The position numbers and the translations under genes were made by a program. The notes under the pieces were generated by a model that ran no database searches, was not told the DNA's origin, and saw nothing but the letters and a program-made list of their open reading frames with translations. A stretch of DNA of 64,000 nucleotides. Source: Carya illinoinensis. Taxonomy: Eukaryota; Streptophyta; Magnoliopsida; Fagales; Juglandaceae. Below are positions 44,780 through 56,474 of this stretch, piece after piece; the first letter of the stretch is position 1, and every line of letters begins with the position of its first letter. The stretch covers positions 46,974,933-47,038,932 of the forward strand of contig NC_056766.1 in assembly GCF_018687715.1 (NCBI RefSeq). The letters run 5' to 3'.

Positions 44780-45872
44780 GGAAAGAGAATAACTTAAAAC
44801 CAGTGTCTCCTATAAACTTTATATATCGGAGACCAATGCCAGCTTGACACGTAAGGAGAATATGAGTGAAATTGAAATTGCGTAAACAGAGAATAAGCTC
44901 TCTCACTCTCTCTGTCTCTCGAGCCTCCCTTTCTCTCTGCTCCCTCTATCTCTGCTCTCTAGCCTCTCTCATTTTCGCTGTCTCTCAATCCGAAAGAGAA
45001 GACCCAAACCCAAACCCTGATGGCTCACGCTGGGAGATTGAAGCCTCCCTCTCTCTCTGCGCTCTCATGAAAGCTTCCCTCTCTCTGCTCTCTCACTGTC
45101 TGTCTCTCAAGATTAAGAAAATACAAACTTTTCCATAACTTACTGGTGTGATAAACTGATAATGGCTTAGGATAAAGTAGCCATGTTGACTTAGGATGAG
45201 AAATTACGGGATTTTGGCATACTACTTTGTCTTTGTCTTTGTCTTTTTCTTGACTTTGTTTTTGGTTTTGTTTTATTTCACCTACTGCTGGAGCTGCCCC
45301 CAACCAGTAAAAACAATGGAGATAGATGTTTCATGCCTCTCATGTGATGAGCTTGTCCCAATACTATCATCAAGATGGAAAAAAACAAGAGAAAATATTT
45401 TACCGTATAAATCTGCCACTCAAAAGGAGAAAAAGTACCAAACCAGTATCAAACAAAAGGGCAAAATTGAAACCAAAGTCTCTGGTCTGAAGCCCTGCTC
45501 CCATGGCTTCTTTCTTAGAGCATTTTATTCTATTTTTCAGTATTCGTCCAAGTAAGTGTATAGCATGTCATCTTTCTTTGAGGGAAATTGAAGGAGAGAG
45601 AGGGAAGGGGAGAGAGAGAGATTAGGGATTTTGGGTTAGGGTTTTTGTGAGAGTGATCGAAGGAGACAGGGAAGGAGAGAGAGAGAGAGAGAGAGAGAGC
45701 GATTTCTGACTTTGGGAGAGAGAACTTGGGTGGGAATGAGAAGAATCATGTAATCCTCTACTATGCATCTTCAAAGTGAGAATTGAGGAAGGCTTACGTG
45801 GCAGCTTCTTATTGGTCTCCAATATATAAGGTTTACAGGAGACACCGGTCAGAAGCGTTTCTCTATTGGAAA
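44780..45872. mobile_element. Long-inverted-repeat element, possibly Mutator-like
   Basis: 44780-44856 (with gtgtctcctataaacttt and cggagaccaat) is the inverted copy of 45791-45872 (attggtctccaatatata, ttacaggagacacc), roughly 75-80% identical. Inside these arms a CT-rich block (44888-44990) faces a GA-rich block (45594-45700), so the symmetry extends to 200 bp or more. No transposase is visible. The outer ends and target duplication could not be fixed, so the superfamily is a guess from arm length. Confidence 0.55.
45196..45555 (+). other. Open frame inside the inverted-repeat element, unrecognised
   Basis: 119 codons. An N-terminal hydrophobic stretch (YYFVFVFVFFLTLFLVLFYF) comes partly from a gtctttgtctttgtc repeat. 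From MEIDVSCLSC on, the text is less biased (VPILSSRWKKTRENILPYKS). It could be a captured gene fragment or chance. I do not recognise it. Confidence 0.2.
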
Positions 45873-45875
45873 TTC

Positions 45876-47462
45876 GGAAAGTTGGACCCAAATATATAAT
45901 AATGTGTTTGTCGGAAAGGCATTTTTTTTCCCTTTTAAAGGTCTTATATTTTTAAAAGTGACTATTTTTTTAACTTATCCTTTTTTTTCATGCTTTACGG
46001 GGTTAAAAGGTCTACTGTTTTCAATTTGTTATATTTTTTAATTTTATTGTTTTATAATTTTTTTTTTACAATTGACTTAATTTGGTCCATTTGGATTTAT
46101 GATATCTGAGACCACAGTTTATCTATATTGTTTTATGATATCACTTCTGTCTGAGACCGCAGCTTCTTCTTTTTTTTTTTTTTTTTTTTTTCATGTTTCA
46201 GTGTTGTTTTTGTCTGAGAATTTGTTTTTTTATTTATATGCTTTTAGTTGTTCTAATTTGTCTATCTTTCTTGTAGGTAAGCTGAAATTACTATTTTCTT
46301 AATGAGTTCATTTAATGTATTTTTGGTTTACAGTTATATTAGATATTTTCATTTGTTGATCCTAAAGTTGGTTTGCCATTTAAAGAGCTAATATCTTGTT
46401 GTTGCATTAAGGTTATCATGTTCCATGTTCATGTTGGGTTTGTTTATTCTGAAAATTTTATTCTTTCCTTTTAAATGATTTGTTAATGTTAAATCCTTTT
46501 AGACTAATTTTTATTGTTTGTCTATATTTTAGAGTTTATCATGTTCCATGTTCATCTTTAGTTTGTTTTGCAAGTAGCATTCATTCTTTTAAGAATGGTT
46601 TATTAATGTTAAATGCTTTTAGACAAATTATATTGTTTGTTTTATACACTTTTGTAAAACTTAAGATCATTGTTTGTGCAAATATGGTTTTATTTTTGGA
46701 GCTTTAATTTGTTAATATGCAGATTGAAGTTTAAATACATTTCCCTACTTTTTTTTATGAAATTTGTATGAAAAGAGAAGGTTATTCATTTTAAAGTATT
46801 CACTAGAATGTTTAAAAATATTACAATTACTTTCTTGTGGCTACAAATCAATAATATTAAATTCCTACTTTATGGGTAAGAATGTTGGATTCAATAACAA
46901 ATTTGTATGTAATAGAAGTAATTACATACAGATTTGTATGAAATTTGTAATAGCTTTGCTTTGTTTGCTTTTGAACTAGTTTGCTTTGACTTGTTTTCAT
47001 TGTTTGTCTATATTTTCTTAATTTCAAATATATATTAAGATATCATATAGTTTGTGTTTCTTTTATATGACTCAGTTTTATAAAAGTTAAGATTCTTCTT
47101 TCAACTAATGTGGTTTTCTTTTTGAAGCTTTAATTTCTTAACATGCATTTTGAAGTTTCCTTACTTTTCTGTAATTTTTTATTACAATATAAATTTTAAA
47201 TTTTTATTGCAACATGTATATTATTTTTGTTTTGCTTAAAGCATAATTCCCTTTCAAGAATAAAAAACAAATATTATTTTAACTGTTTTAATACATGTGT
47301 AAAAACTTTTGAAGTTTGCATATCTTTGTCTAATTTTTTATTGCAATATGAATTTTAAATTTTTCACTTGGATGTTGAGCTCAATGAGAGATCTGTACAT
47401 AAAACCAGAAGTTGTACTCGAGCACTTTTTATTATTTTTATTTTTTATGTGTATTATTTATG
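45876..47462. other. AT-rich non-coding DNA, start of a tandemly repeated block
   Basis: No supported gene. A T run occupies about 46168-46190. From about 47220, sequence including ttttattgcaatatgaattt and gtacataaaaccagaag recurs at 53690-53850, showing this is one unit of a larger duplication. Confidence 0.55.
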
Positions 47463-47467
47463 GAACC

Positions 47468-48298
47468 TATTAGAAATTATCTTTATTCTTTTCTAATAAG
47501 CTGAGTTCAAAATAAAGATATTAAGCAAGATTTAACAAGAATATATTCACGTACAAGAACCAAACAGATTCAAAACTAATCAACAGATTAGACCTAACAG
47601 CAGTATCAGGTTATATACAGATTCAGACCATAAACAGATTCAGTCTAACAAAATATTCAACCTAACAGATAGATTCAGATTATTTACAGATTGTAACAAA
47701 ACAAGATTAACAAGAAACTAAACCGTAGCAAGATCAATAATCAAAGGAATAACATAAATGATAGAAATAAACAAGAAATAAGCAAGAAAAGAACAACACA
47801 ATCGATTTACGTGGTTCGACCCTAATGGTCTACATCCACGGCAGGAATGGCCTCAGATCTTTATTGATAATCAGTGTCCTTCACAGAGAAGTCTCAGAAA
47901 CACTCAAAGATTTACAAATCTCTCATCTCACTGTAAGAATCGCACAGATTTCCTTCACAACAGTGAAACCCTAGTTTCTCCTCATTGTTCTCTCTCTCGA
48001 AGACTCTCTCTCTCAATCGGCTGAAACATACAAAATGAAGATTAGGTCTTCAGAAAGACCCATAGCGATACATATATATGGTGACACAGATGGCTCCACG
48101 TGTACAGATCCTGCGGCTGAAGTTTAACTTCTCTTGATGCTACTTACGAGTCACGTGCTGAACACGTGATCACCAACTCAGGCTTTTAAACTTCATCAAT
48201 CCAGAATCTTCTACTTATTTATTTCGTTCAATGTCACAAAGAGAAGGGGTCAGATCACATATAACAATAACAAATAAATTAATTGCCATAACACTACA
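47468..48298 (-). repeat. 3' LTR of copia element
   Basis: Aligns with 52389-53219 at a constant offset of 4,921 with no net indels. I counted about 15 differences in 47468-48142 and none in 48143-48298. The terminal base pair reads TA instead of the expected CA on the minus strand. Confidence 0.92.
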
Positions 48299-48428
48299 GA
48301 ACCATATGTTTAAATTTTTTATTTTTGTTGTTGTTCATCTTCTAAATGTTTGGGTAGAGCATAATTGTTTTGGGTATAGTAATTTTACCTTTGTGTAATA
48401 TTTTTGTAATTTTTCTTTTCTTATTATT
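48299..48428. repeat. 130-bp copy of host flank inside the copia element
   Basis: Identical to 53220-53349, which is the target duplication plus DNA outside the element's 5' LTR. Here it sits between pol and the 3' LTR, where the polypurine tract should be. It supplies the last 28 codons of the RT/RNase H frame. Confidence 0.88.
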
Positions 48429-49712
48429 AATTAAGTTCAGACAGTGTCTGAACTTAGACCTTGGCAGTGACTTGGTCATCATATCAGAGGGATTATCCTC
48501 AGTTGAGACCTTCTCCACACCTACAACCTTAGACTCTATAACATCCCGGACAAAATGAAGCCTTATATCAATATGCTTAGACCTTTCATGGTAAACTTGG
48601 TTTTTAGCTAAGTGAAGTGCACTCTGATTGTCACAGTGCACATAAATATTGCCATTAAAAATACTTAACTCATTTGCAATGCCCTTTAGCCAAATGGCCT
48701 CTTTTATTGCTTCAGTCAATGCTATATACTCAGCCTCTGTTGTGGACAAGGTCACAGCAGATTGTAAGTGTGACTTCCAGCTAACAGCCCCTCCAAAAGC
48801 AGTAAACACATACCCAGTTAAGGATTTTCTAGTGTCTACATTTCCTGCAAAATCAGAGTCTACATAACCAACTAGCTCACATCCTTTCTCAACACCCTTT
48901 CCATAACTAAGTCCTAGATTAGTAGTGCCAACTAGGTACCTTAGTACCCATTTGATAGCCTGCCAATGGGGTTTTCCTGGATTCCCCATAAACCTACTAA
49001 CTATACTCACTGCATAAGTTAGATCAGGTCTAGAACAGACCATTGCATACATTATGCTCCCCACCATGCTAGCATAGGGGATTTGTTTCATAAAATCAAT
49101 ATCAGAATCTGTTTTAGCAGCCTGATCTACAGAATGTTTGAAATGTTGACCTAAAGGTGTGTTAACAGATTTCAAAAGGTTCATACCAAATCTCTTTAGG
49201 ACTTTAGAAATATAAGTTTTCTGGGACAGATATAAAACCTTTGCATTTCTGTCCCTTACTATTTCCATTCCTAATATTTTCTTAGCAGGGCCCAGTTCTT
49301 TCATTTCAAACTCAGATTTCAACATGCATTTAACTTCATCAATTAGATCAAGGTCTTTACAAGCTATAAGCATATCATCTACATAAAGTAAAAGATATAT
49401 CATTATTCCTTTTTCTTCCTTGTAATATACACAGCTGTCATAACAACTCCTATTAAACTTATTACTAATCATGTGTGTGTCAAATCTCTTATACCATTGT
49501 CTAGGAGATTGTTTAAGACCATATAAAGATTTTTTAAGAAAGCACACAAGATTATTATTTATTTTATCAGTAAAGCCTTCAGGAGGTTGCATATAAAGTT
49601 CTTCTTCAATTTCACCATGTAGAAAAGCTGTTTTAACATCTAATTGTTCTAAATGCAAGTTTTCAAAAGCTGTATAGGCTAGCAGTAGCCTGATTGAGCT
49701 ATGTTTCACCAC
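48342..49712 (-). pseudogene. Copia RT and RNase H, open segment with foreign tail
   Basis: 456 codons open. RT motifs: QLDVKTAFLHGEIEEELYMQ, KSLYGLKQSPRQWYKRFD and the catalytic YVDD in LLYVDDMLIACKD. RNase H: GYVDSDFAG, STTEAEYIAL, HCDNQSALHLAKN and HIDIRLHFVRD. The family end SLPRSKFRHCLNLI is followed by 28 residues (NNKKRKITKILHKG...) encoded by the copied flank at 48342-48428. A TAG at 49749-49751 (CAG expected) cuts it off from the upstream pol. Confidence 0.92.
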
Positions 49713-49748
49713 AGGTGAGAAAATTTCATTAAAGTCGATTCCCTCTCT

Positions 49749-50432
49749 CTATGTAAATCCTTTTGCTACAAGCCTAGCCTTGTTCCTAGTCCCTTCTATT
49801 CCTGGTATACCATCTTTTCTTTTAAAGATCCACTTGGACCCAATGAGTCTGACTCCTTTAGGTTTAGGCACCAGAACCCAAGTTTGGTTCTTATTTAGTG
49901 ACTCCATCTCCTCATGCATGGCTAAGAGCCATTTAGATGAGTCTTTACTAGATATAGCCTCTTTATAAGTCCTAGGTTCTTGGTAAACTACATCATCAGC
50001 CACTGTCAAGGCAAAAGCTGTAAGGTCAGCCTGTCCAAACCTTTGAGGAGGTTTAATTACCCTCCTCTGTCTGTCTCTAGCCAGATTCCAAGATCTGGCT
50101 CCACCTTGACCTGTATCCTCTGAGGCTTGATCCTCAGAGTCACTGTCATCACCATTTACAGGTTCAGGTTGGGTGTCACCCTGCTCCACCTCAACCTTAG
50201 ATCCTTCTAATTGTTTATCAGTATTATTGATTGACTGTGTTTCTTGTACCCGAGCCATGTGTGACTCATTAAAAGTCACATCTCGGCTAACAATACACTT
50301 ATGTCTACCAGGTCCATCTACCCAAAGTTTGTATCCCTTTACCCCTTCAGGATATCCTATAAAAATGCACTTAAGTGCCCTAGGTTCCAACTTATCAGTT
50401 TTTGAATGTGCATAAGCTACACATCCAAAAAA
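49749..50432 (-). pseudogene. Copia pol middle: end of integrase to start of RT
   Basis: From the frameshift, MEPRALKCIFIGYPEGVKGY leads through a Gln/Asp/Glu-rich linker to the RT start (WLLAMHEEMESLNKNQTWVL, GSKWIFKRKDGIPG, ARLVAKGF) and stops at the 49749 TAG. Upstream the frame is shifted by an extra base in the A6 run at 50427-50432 (plus strand). Confidence 0.9.
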
Positions 50433-52365
50433 CTCTTAGGTAGTCATATCTGGGGGGTTTTCCAGACCATAACTCCTGTGGGGTTTTAAACCCTATAGCA
50501 GAGGATGGGCATCTATTTATAAGGTGAACTGCAGTGGTGGCAGCTTCTGCCCAAAAGGTCTTGGGCAGTCCTGAATTAGACAGCAGACACCTAACTCTTT
50601 CTAAAATTGTCCTGTTCATTCTCTCAGCTAAACCATTTTGTTGGGGGGTTTCCCTCACAGTCTTATGCCTAAGAATTCCTTCTTTTTGACAAAACTGATT
50701 AAATTCATTTGACAGGAATTCTAAACCATTATCTGTCCTTAGGGTTTTTAGCTTCCTGCCTACTTGATTTTCCACTAAAGATTTCCACTCCTTGAACTTT
50801 TCAAAGGTGTCACTCTTGTTCCGCAGAATATAAATCCAGACCTTCCTAGAGTAGTCATCCACTAAGGAGAGAAAATAACTCCCTCCACTATGTGAATTTA
50901 CTCTTGCAGGTCCCCATAGATCTGAGTGGACATAGTCTAAGGTTTGCTTAGTATTATGGGTTGCTGACTTGAAACTGACCCTCTTTGCCTTTCCAAAGAT
51001 ACAATCCTCACAAAAAGGTAAATTTCCTAGGTTCTGTTCAGTCAGTAATCCTTGTTTCTGTAACTCTACAAGCCCCTTTTGGCTTACATGACCAAGCCTC
51101 CTATGCCATAAGACAGACTTATTCTCTAAAGTGTTCTGTATAGAGGAAGCTTCCCCAACTACAGTTTTTCCAAGCAGTGTATATAACCCATTTTTAATAA
51201 CCCCTTTCATAATTAGTAAGGAACCTTTAGTAACCCTAAGAACCCCTGCTTCAGACTTGAAGGTATAGCCTGATAAATCAAGCATACCAAGAGAAATTAA
51301 ATTTCTCTTCAACTCAGGTATAAATTTGACTTCCTTCAAAGTTCTTTCAGTACCATCATGTAATTTTAGTCTAACCGACCCTATACCCATGATTTTACAG
51401 GACTTATTATTTCCTAAGATTACATGTCCCCCCTTTAATTCAGAAAAGGTTTCAAACCACTCTTTCACTGGACACATGTGAAAAGAGCAACCATAGTCCA
51501 TTATCCACTCTGTTTTAGAATCAACTTCACTCACTGTGAGTACCTCAGCACTCTCATAACCATCTAGCACCACAGAGGCATCCCCTGCCTCTTTGGTCTT
51601 ATTCCCTATATTGTTTTTCCTGTCAGGGCAATTTCTTTTGAAATGCCCTTCCTTATGACAATGAAAACATTTAAAATGTTTTCCCTTTGATTTAGACCTA
51701 GATTTCTTGATATCACTCTTGCCCTTCTTTTCTCTTTTTTCTGTTCTGCCCCTAACAGATAACCCTTCCCCATGTTCCTGTTTGGTATCACCTTTGTTTT
51801 GTAATTCCCTAGTATGAAGTACAGATTGTACTTCATCTAAAGTCAAGGAATCCCTACCATACATCATGGTTTCTTTAAGGTTCTGATATGATGAGTCCAA
51901 GGAACTCATCAAGAGGATTGCTTGATCCTCATCCTCCACCTTAATATCTATATTAGCTAGATCTAGAATGATTTTGTTAAATTCATCAAGATGCTGTCCT
52001 ATTTGAGTCCCAGGGTTCATTTTAAAGGTATAAAGTTTGGTTTTCTTGTGGAGTCTATTGGCTAGAGATTTTGTCATATACAAATTCTCTAGTTTCAACC
52101 ATATTCCTGCAGTAGTGTCCTCAGTAGCCACCTCTCTCAGGACTTTATCCCCGAGAGAGAGGATTAGGGCACTGTGGGCTTTCTGGAGAATGTCTTCTTT
52201 GACAGTCTCCCTATCTTCCTCTTTCAAGGAAGAACCCTTCTTCCTTTCACCCAGAAGGGCATCCTGAAGTCCATGTTGGACTAGGAGTGCCCTCATCTTT
52301 ATTCTCCATAACCCAAAGTCATTATCCCCTGTGAATTTTTCTATGTCAAACCTCATTGTCCCCAT
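50395..52365 (-). pseudogene. Copia gag, protease and integrase, open segment
   Basis: 656 codons from MGTMRFDIEK. Gag core about 10-200, zinc knuckle CFHCHKEGHFKRNC at about 235-248. The protease shows WIMDYGCSFHMC at about 290, with DYG where copia proteases have DSG or DTG, so it is probably inactive. The integrase has the HHCC finger (HRRLGH ... FCEDC), core HSDLWGP, RTDNGLEF and PQQNGLAERMNRT. The frame ends early at 50395 because of the frameshift in VFWMCSLCTF, which should continue into the next segment. Confidence 0.92.
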
Positions 52366-52373
52366 CGACCTAG

Positions 52374-52386
52374 GCTCTAGATACCA
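52374..52386 (-). other. Copia primer-binding site, iMet-like
   Basis: On the minus strand TGGTATCTAGAGC lies two bases past the LTR. It is the initiator-Met site TGGTATCAGAGC with one extra T. Confidence 0.75.
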
Positions 52387-52388
52387 CT

Positions 52389-53219
52389 TGTTAGAAATTA
52401 TCTTTATTCTTTTCTAATAAGCAGAGTTCAAAATAAAGATATTAAGCAAGATTTAACAAGAATATATTCACGTACATGAACCAAACAGATTCAAAACTAA
52501 TCAACAGATTAGACCTAACAGCAGTATCAGGTTATATACAGATTCAGACCATAAACAGATTCAGTCTAACAAAATATTCAACCTAACAGATAGATTCAGA
52601 TTATTTACAGATTGTAACAGAACAAGATTAACAAGAAACTAAACCGTAGCAAGATCAATAATCAAAGGAATAACATAAATGACAGAAATAAACAAGAAAT
52701 AAGCAAGAAAAGAACAACACAACCGATTTACTTGGTTCAACCCTAATGGTCTACGTCCACGGTAGGAATGGCCTCAGATCTTTATTGATAATCAGTGTCC
52801 TTCACAGAGAAGCCTCAGAAACACTCAAAGATTTACAAATCTCTCATCGCACTGTAAGAATCGCACAGATTTCCTTCACAACAGTGAAACCCTAGTTTCT
52901 CCTCACTGCTCTCTCTCTCGAAGACTCTCTCTCTCAATCGGCTGAAACATACAAAATGAAGATTAGGTCTTCAGAAAGACCCATAGCGATACATATATAT
53001 GGTGACACAGATGGCTCCACGTGTACAGATCCTGCGGCTGAAGTTTAACTTCTCTTGATGCTGCTTACGAGTCACGTGCTGAACACGTGATCACCAACTC
53101 AGGCTTTTAAACTTCATCAATCCAGAATCTTCTACTTATTTATTTCGTTCAATGTCACAAAGAGAAGGGGTCAGATCACATATAACAATAACAAATAAAT
53201 TAATTGCCATAACACTACA
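52389..53219 (-). repeat. 5' LTR of copia element
   Basis: On the minus strand it begins TGTAGTGTTATGG and ends TTTCTAACA before the primer site. It contains a CT-rich stretch near 52910-52935. Confidence 0.92.
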
Positions 53220-54123
53220 GAACCATATGTTTAAATTTTTTATTTTTGTTGTTGTTCATCTTCTAAATGTTTGGGTAGAGCATAATTGTTTTGGGTATAG
53301 TAATTTTACCTTTGTGTAATATTTTTGTAATTTTTCTTTTCTTATTATTTTGCTGTCTGTCATTAGATACCATGAAAGAAAATCTTCGTTTCAAATATTT
53401 TTACATATTTAGTTTATTTTGAATTAATCTTTACTAATATATAAAGATTTCACTTTATAATCAAAAGAGTTAAATTATAATGTAAATACATAAAACATTT
53501 AGACATAAAACATTTAGAGCACTCTTCCCTTGCAAGAATAAAACACAAATATCATTTCTAACCGTTTTAATATATGTGTATAAACATAACAAAATGATTT
53601 TCATGTGAATATTTATTTTCTTGCAGTGGAAGAATGTTCTCGGTGTCTTTTATTACTCAGTTATAATGACTTGAGATTAAAATAATACAAAATAAATATC
53701 ATTTTTTACCCTTTTAATACATGTGGACAAGCTTTTGAAGTTTGCTTACCTTTCTCTAATTTTTTATTGCAATATGAATTTTAAATTTTTTAGTAGGATA
53801 TTGGGCTCATTGACAGATTTGTACATAAAACCAGAAGTTATACCCGTTCAGTTTTATTGTCATTCAGTTTTTATTGTTTTTGTATTTTATGTGTATTATT
53901 TACAGAATTCATATGTTTAAATTTTTTATTTGTTTTGTTGTTCATATTCTAAATGTTCAGGTAGGGCATAATTCTTTTGGACATTATTTTGTAGACATCT
54001 TAGTTTTTATTGTCGTTCAATTTTTATTGTTTTTGTATTTTATGTGTATTATTTACAGAAGACATGTTTAAATTTTTTATTTGTTTTGTTGTTCATATTC
54101 TAAATGTTTAGGTAGGGCATAAT
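53220..54123. repeat. AT-rich tandemly duplicated DNA between copia and chromovirus copy 2
   Basis: 53225-53680 is related to 63446-64000 (shared: tttactttataatcaaaag, ggaatgttct), and 53690-53900 to 47250-47465. Without the two retrotransposons the region is two diverged units of about 1.2 kb. A 153-bp sub-duplication is visible as tgtattttatgtgtattatt at 53881 and 54034. No gene seen. Confidence 0.7.
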
Positions 54124-56185
54124 TGTGATGACCCGCTTTCCCATGTATTTTCGCTGAAGGGTTGTTTTTATTTTAATTAATATATTAGTTTATTTATTTT
54201 AATTTATTGCGTTTTAAAATTGGTTTTTAATTTATTTGATGTTGTGTTTTATTTATTTTAGTCATCTTACTGTTTTTAATCTCGTTTCGACGGATTTGTT
54301 TTGTTTTCCCGGAATGAGGATTAGACCACATCTTTTTCCTACATCTCTTTTTTCCTTTTTCTTTTTTTTCTTTTTCTCTTTTCTTTTTCTTCTTTCTTTT
54401 TCTTTTTCTTTCTTTTCTTTTTCTTCTTTTTTCTTTCTTCCCCCGCGTCGACCCCGTCTCTCTCTCTCTCTCCTCTCCCACGCCGTAAACCACCTTACCC
54501 CTTGACCCGCCTCCGTCCGGCCACCGTGTGGCACACCACCCCCACCGTTCGAACCCCCTCCCTCCGGCGCGCCTCCCCACCAAATCCCAACCCCATCCGG
54601 CCAGCCGTTTGGCCGAAAAACGCCATCAAAGCTCCCACGGTTTTTGCTCTGATCCGCCGCCTTCGCTCCACCTCCGGCCACCATTTCTTCACCACTTCAT
54701 CACCGGTCCCTTGCCGTCCTAACCCACCCATTTTCGGCCTCCAATAGTCACCGGAACAGCTCCCACGAGCTAGCTTTCCATTTTGGGAAATCCGACCATT
54801 AACCTCCATTTTCGCCGCCACCCACAGCCAACCACCACTTCCAATAGCTTCATAATCATCCTTAGGCCATTCCCTGTCAATCCCAAGCCCTGGTTTGTCG
54901 CCGTTCAAAAGTGGGTATTTTACAACCCACGGCCACAGTGAATTTTCACTGTCACGTTGCTTTTTCTCCACCATTTGCAACGCCGCAAGCTTTCTACAAA
55001 TACCATATAGCACTGTAAGTATTTTCCAAACCTTATTTTCAGATTTAAAAATATATTACTCATTCAATAATTTTATCTGCTGGTTGGTTGATTCTGGACT
55101 GAGTCCGAGGAGTTCGGGGGTCGAACGGATGGAGGACGGAGTTGCTTGTTTATTGATTTATGTTGGTTGGTTACTTTTTGTGCATTGATATAGCATTTAC
55201 ATGGTGCATGCACGTGTATTTTTGTGTAATTGTGAAAAGCCTGTTTATTGGCGTAAGTGGACTTACGAGTGCGTGTGTATCACGACCCCAAGCCGAGATG
55301 GGGTATTATCTCGGTGGAGCTCCTCTGGTCACTCGGGAGCGGAATAAACTGAGTGATGTCCGCTGGGTTGTCGCTGGGCGACGATGGGAGCGGGGGCTAG
55401 GGGATGCTTGGCTACGAACGCGCTGGGAGCGGAACTGGGCATCGCTCTACGCACCGACTCCGTGACCCTTCGCTGGCGAGGGCTAGAGGATGCTTGGCTA
55501 CGAACACGCGGGGCGTGGAACTGGGCATCGCTCGTTAGGTGTCACATGCGTGGTGGTACTCTGCGGTGTGGCACTGGAGCCAGGGTGTGCGGATGACCCC
55601 TAGGGGAGGTCATGGTGCATACGGGTTAAAATGGATTATGGTTTGAGATGAATAAAGGCCAAATGTGACTTTTGGCGTGTTTTTGGAACGGGTTTGTTTT
55701 TGGGCCAAATGGGATTTTTGGCGTGTGTGGAAAATTATGTTTTATGGGTTTTGCGCATTGGCGTCACTTCATGCATGTTGTTTGAGTTCTATGTGTTTTT
55801 ATCTGGTGGTGTTTGGGTTTTGCTTACCTGCGGTACCTTTTTGGTTCCGTAGATTTTGGTGCAGGATTCAAGGATGAGGAGGAGGAGGCTGAGCTCGAAG
55901 ATGCGGCTCCGCTGGGTTGCTGATGTTATGCTTTATAGTTTGGTCTAAAACTATATTCGTGTTTTGTAATATTTTATTTATGTATGTTTTAAACAGCTTG
56001 TATTACGTTAAGAAAAATTCTGGTACTTAGTTATATGACTTTCGTTATTCGTTGCGTGTTTCTTCGTGCACATATGTTGCTTTTGCACACACTTGGCACT
56101 CGTCGATAGGGTGGTGACCCGGGTTGTTATCATCCGGACGTCTCGATTTCCCTGTGTCCGTGCATGGGTATTTGGGGGCGCCACA
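54124..56185 (+). repeat. 5' LTR of chromovirus copy 2
   Basis: 2,062 bp. It has a short (TC)8-9 tract near 54456 where its partner has about 120 bp of TC. Scattered substitutions from the 3' LTR indicate an insertion older than the LARD. Confidence 0.92.
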
Positions 56186-56187
56186 GG

Positions 56188-56199
56188 TGGTATCAGAGC
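56188..56199 (+). other. Primer-binding site, initiator-Met tRNA, copy 2
   Basis: TGGTATCAGAGC two bases after the LTR end. Confidence 0.92.
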
Positions 56200-56474
56200 G
56201 GTTTGGCTCTGGGTAAAACCACATGTCCCGTAGGTAGTACCAGAATGCTTTTAAAGTTGTGTTTTAAAAATTATGTTAAGTACGGTGTGTTAATTTGTTT
56301 TATTTGTTTGAGTTTGTTTGTTTGTTTTTATTTATTTGGTTATGTTTTTGCAAGTTGGTTTCTTTTGTTTTCTGTGATGTGGTGTTGGTCTGTGGTTCTG
56401 TTTTTGTTTGTTGTTGGTTTTATTTGTTTTTATTTTCTGAAAGGGGGTCAAAGGTTGTGGTGACAGGAAAAAAA

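Larger units (their letters stand above)
47468..53219 (-). mobile_element. Tork/Tnt1-like Ty1/copia retrotransposon, 5.75 kb
   Basis: LTRs of 831 bp at both ends, flanked by gaacc (47463-47467 and 53220-53224). On the minus strand the order is gag, protease, integrase, RT, RNase H, the copia order. The gag opening (FDIEKFTGDNDFGLWRIKMR) and text through the knuckle suit the Tork/Tnt1 group. Damage: a 1-base insertion, one stop, a changed protease active site, and loss of the 3' polypurine tract. Confidence 0.93.

Noticed and set aside
44866..45138. Ser/Leu-rich ORF as a signal peptide-bearing small protein
   Set aside because: It is the translation of a CT-rich repeat in the arm of the inverted-repeat element.
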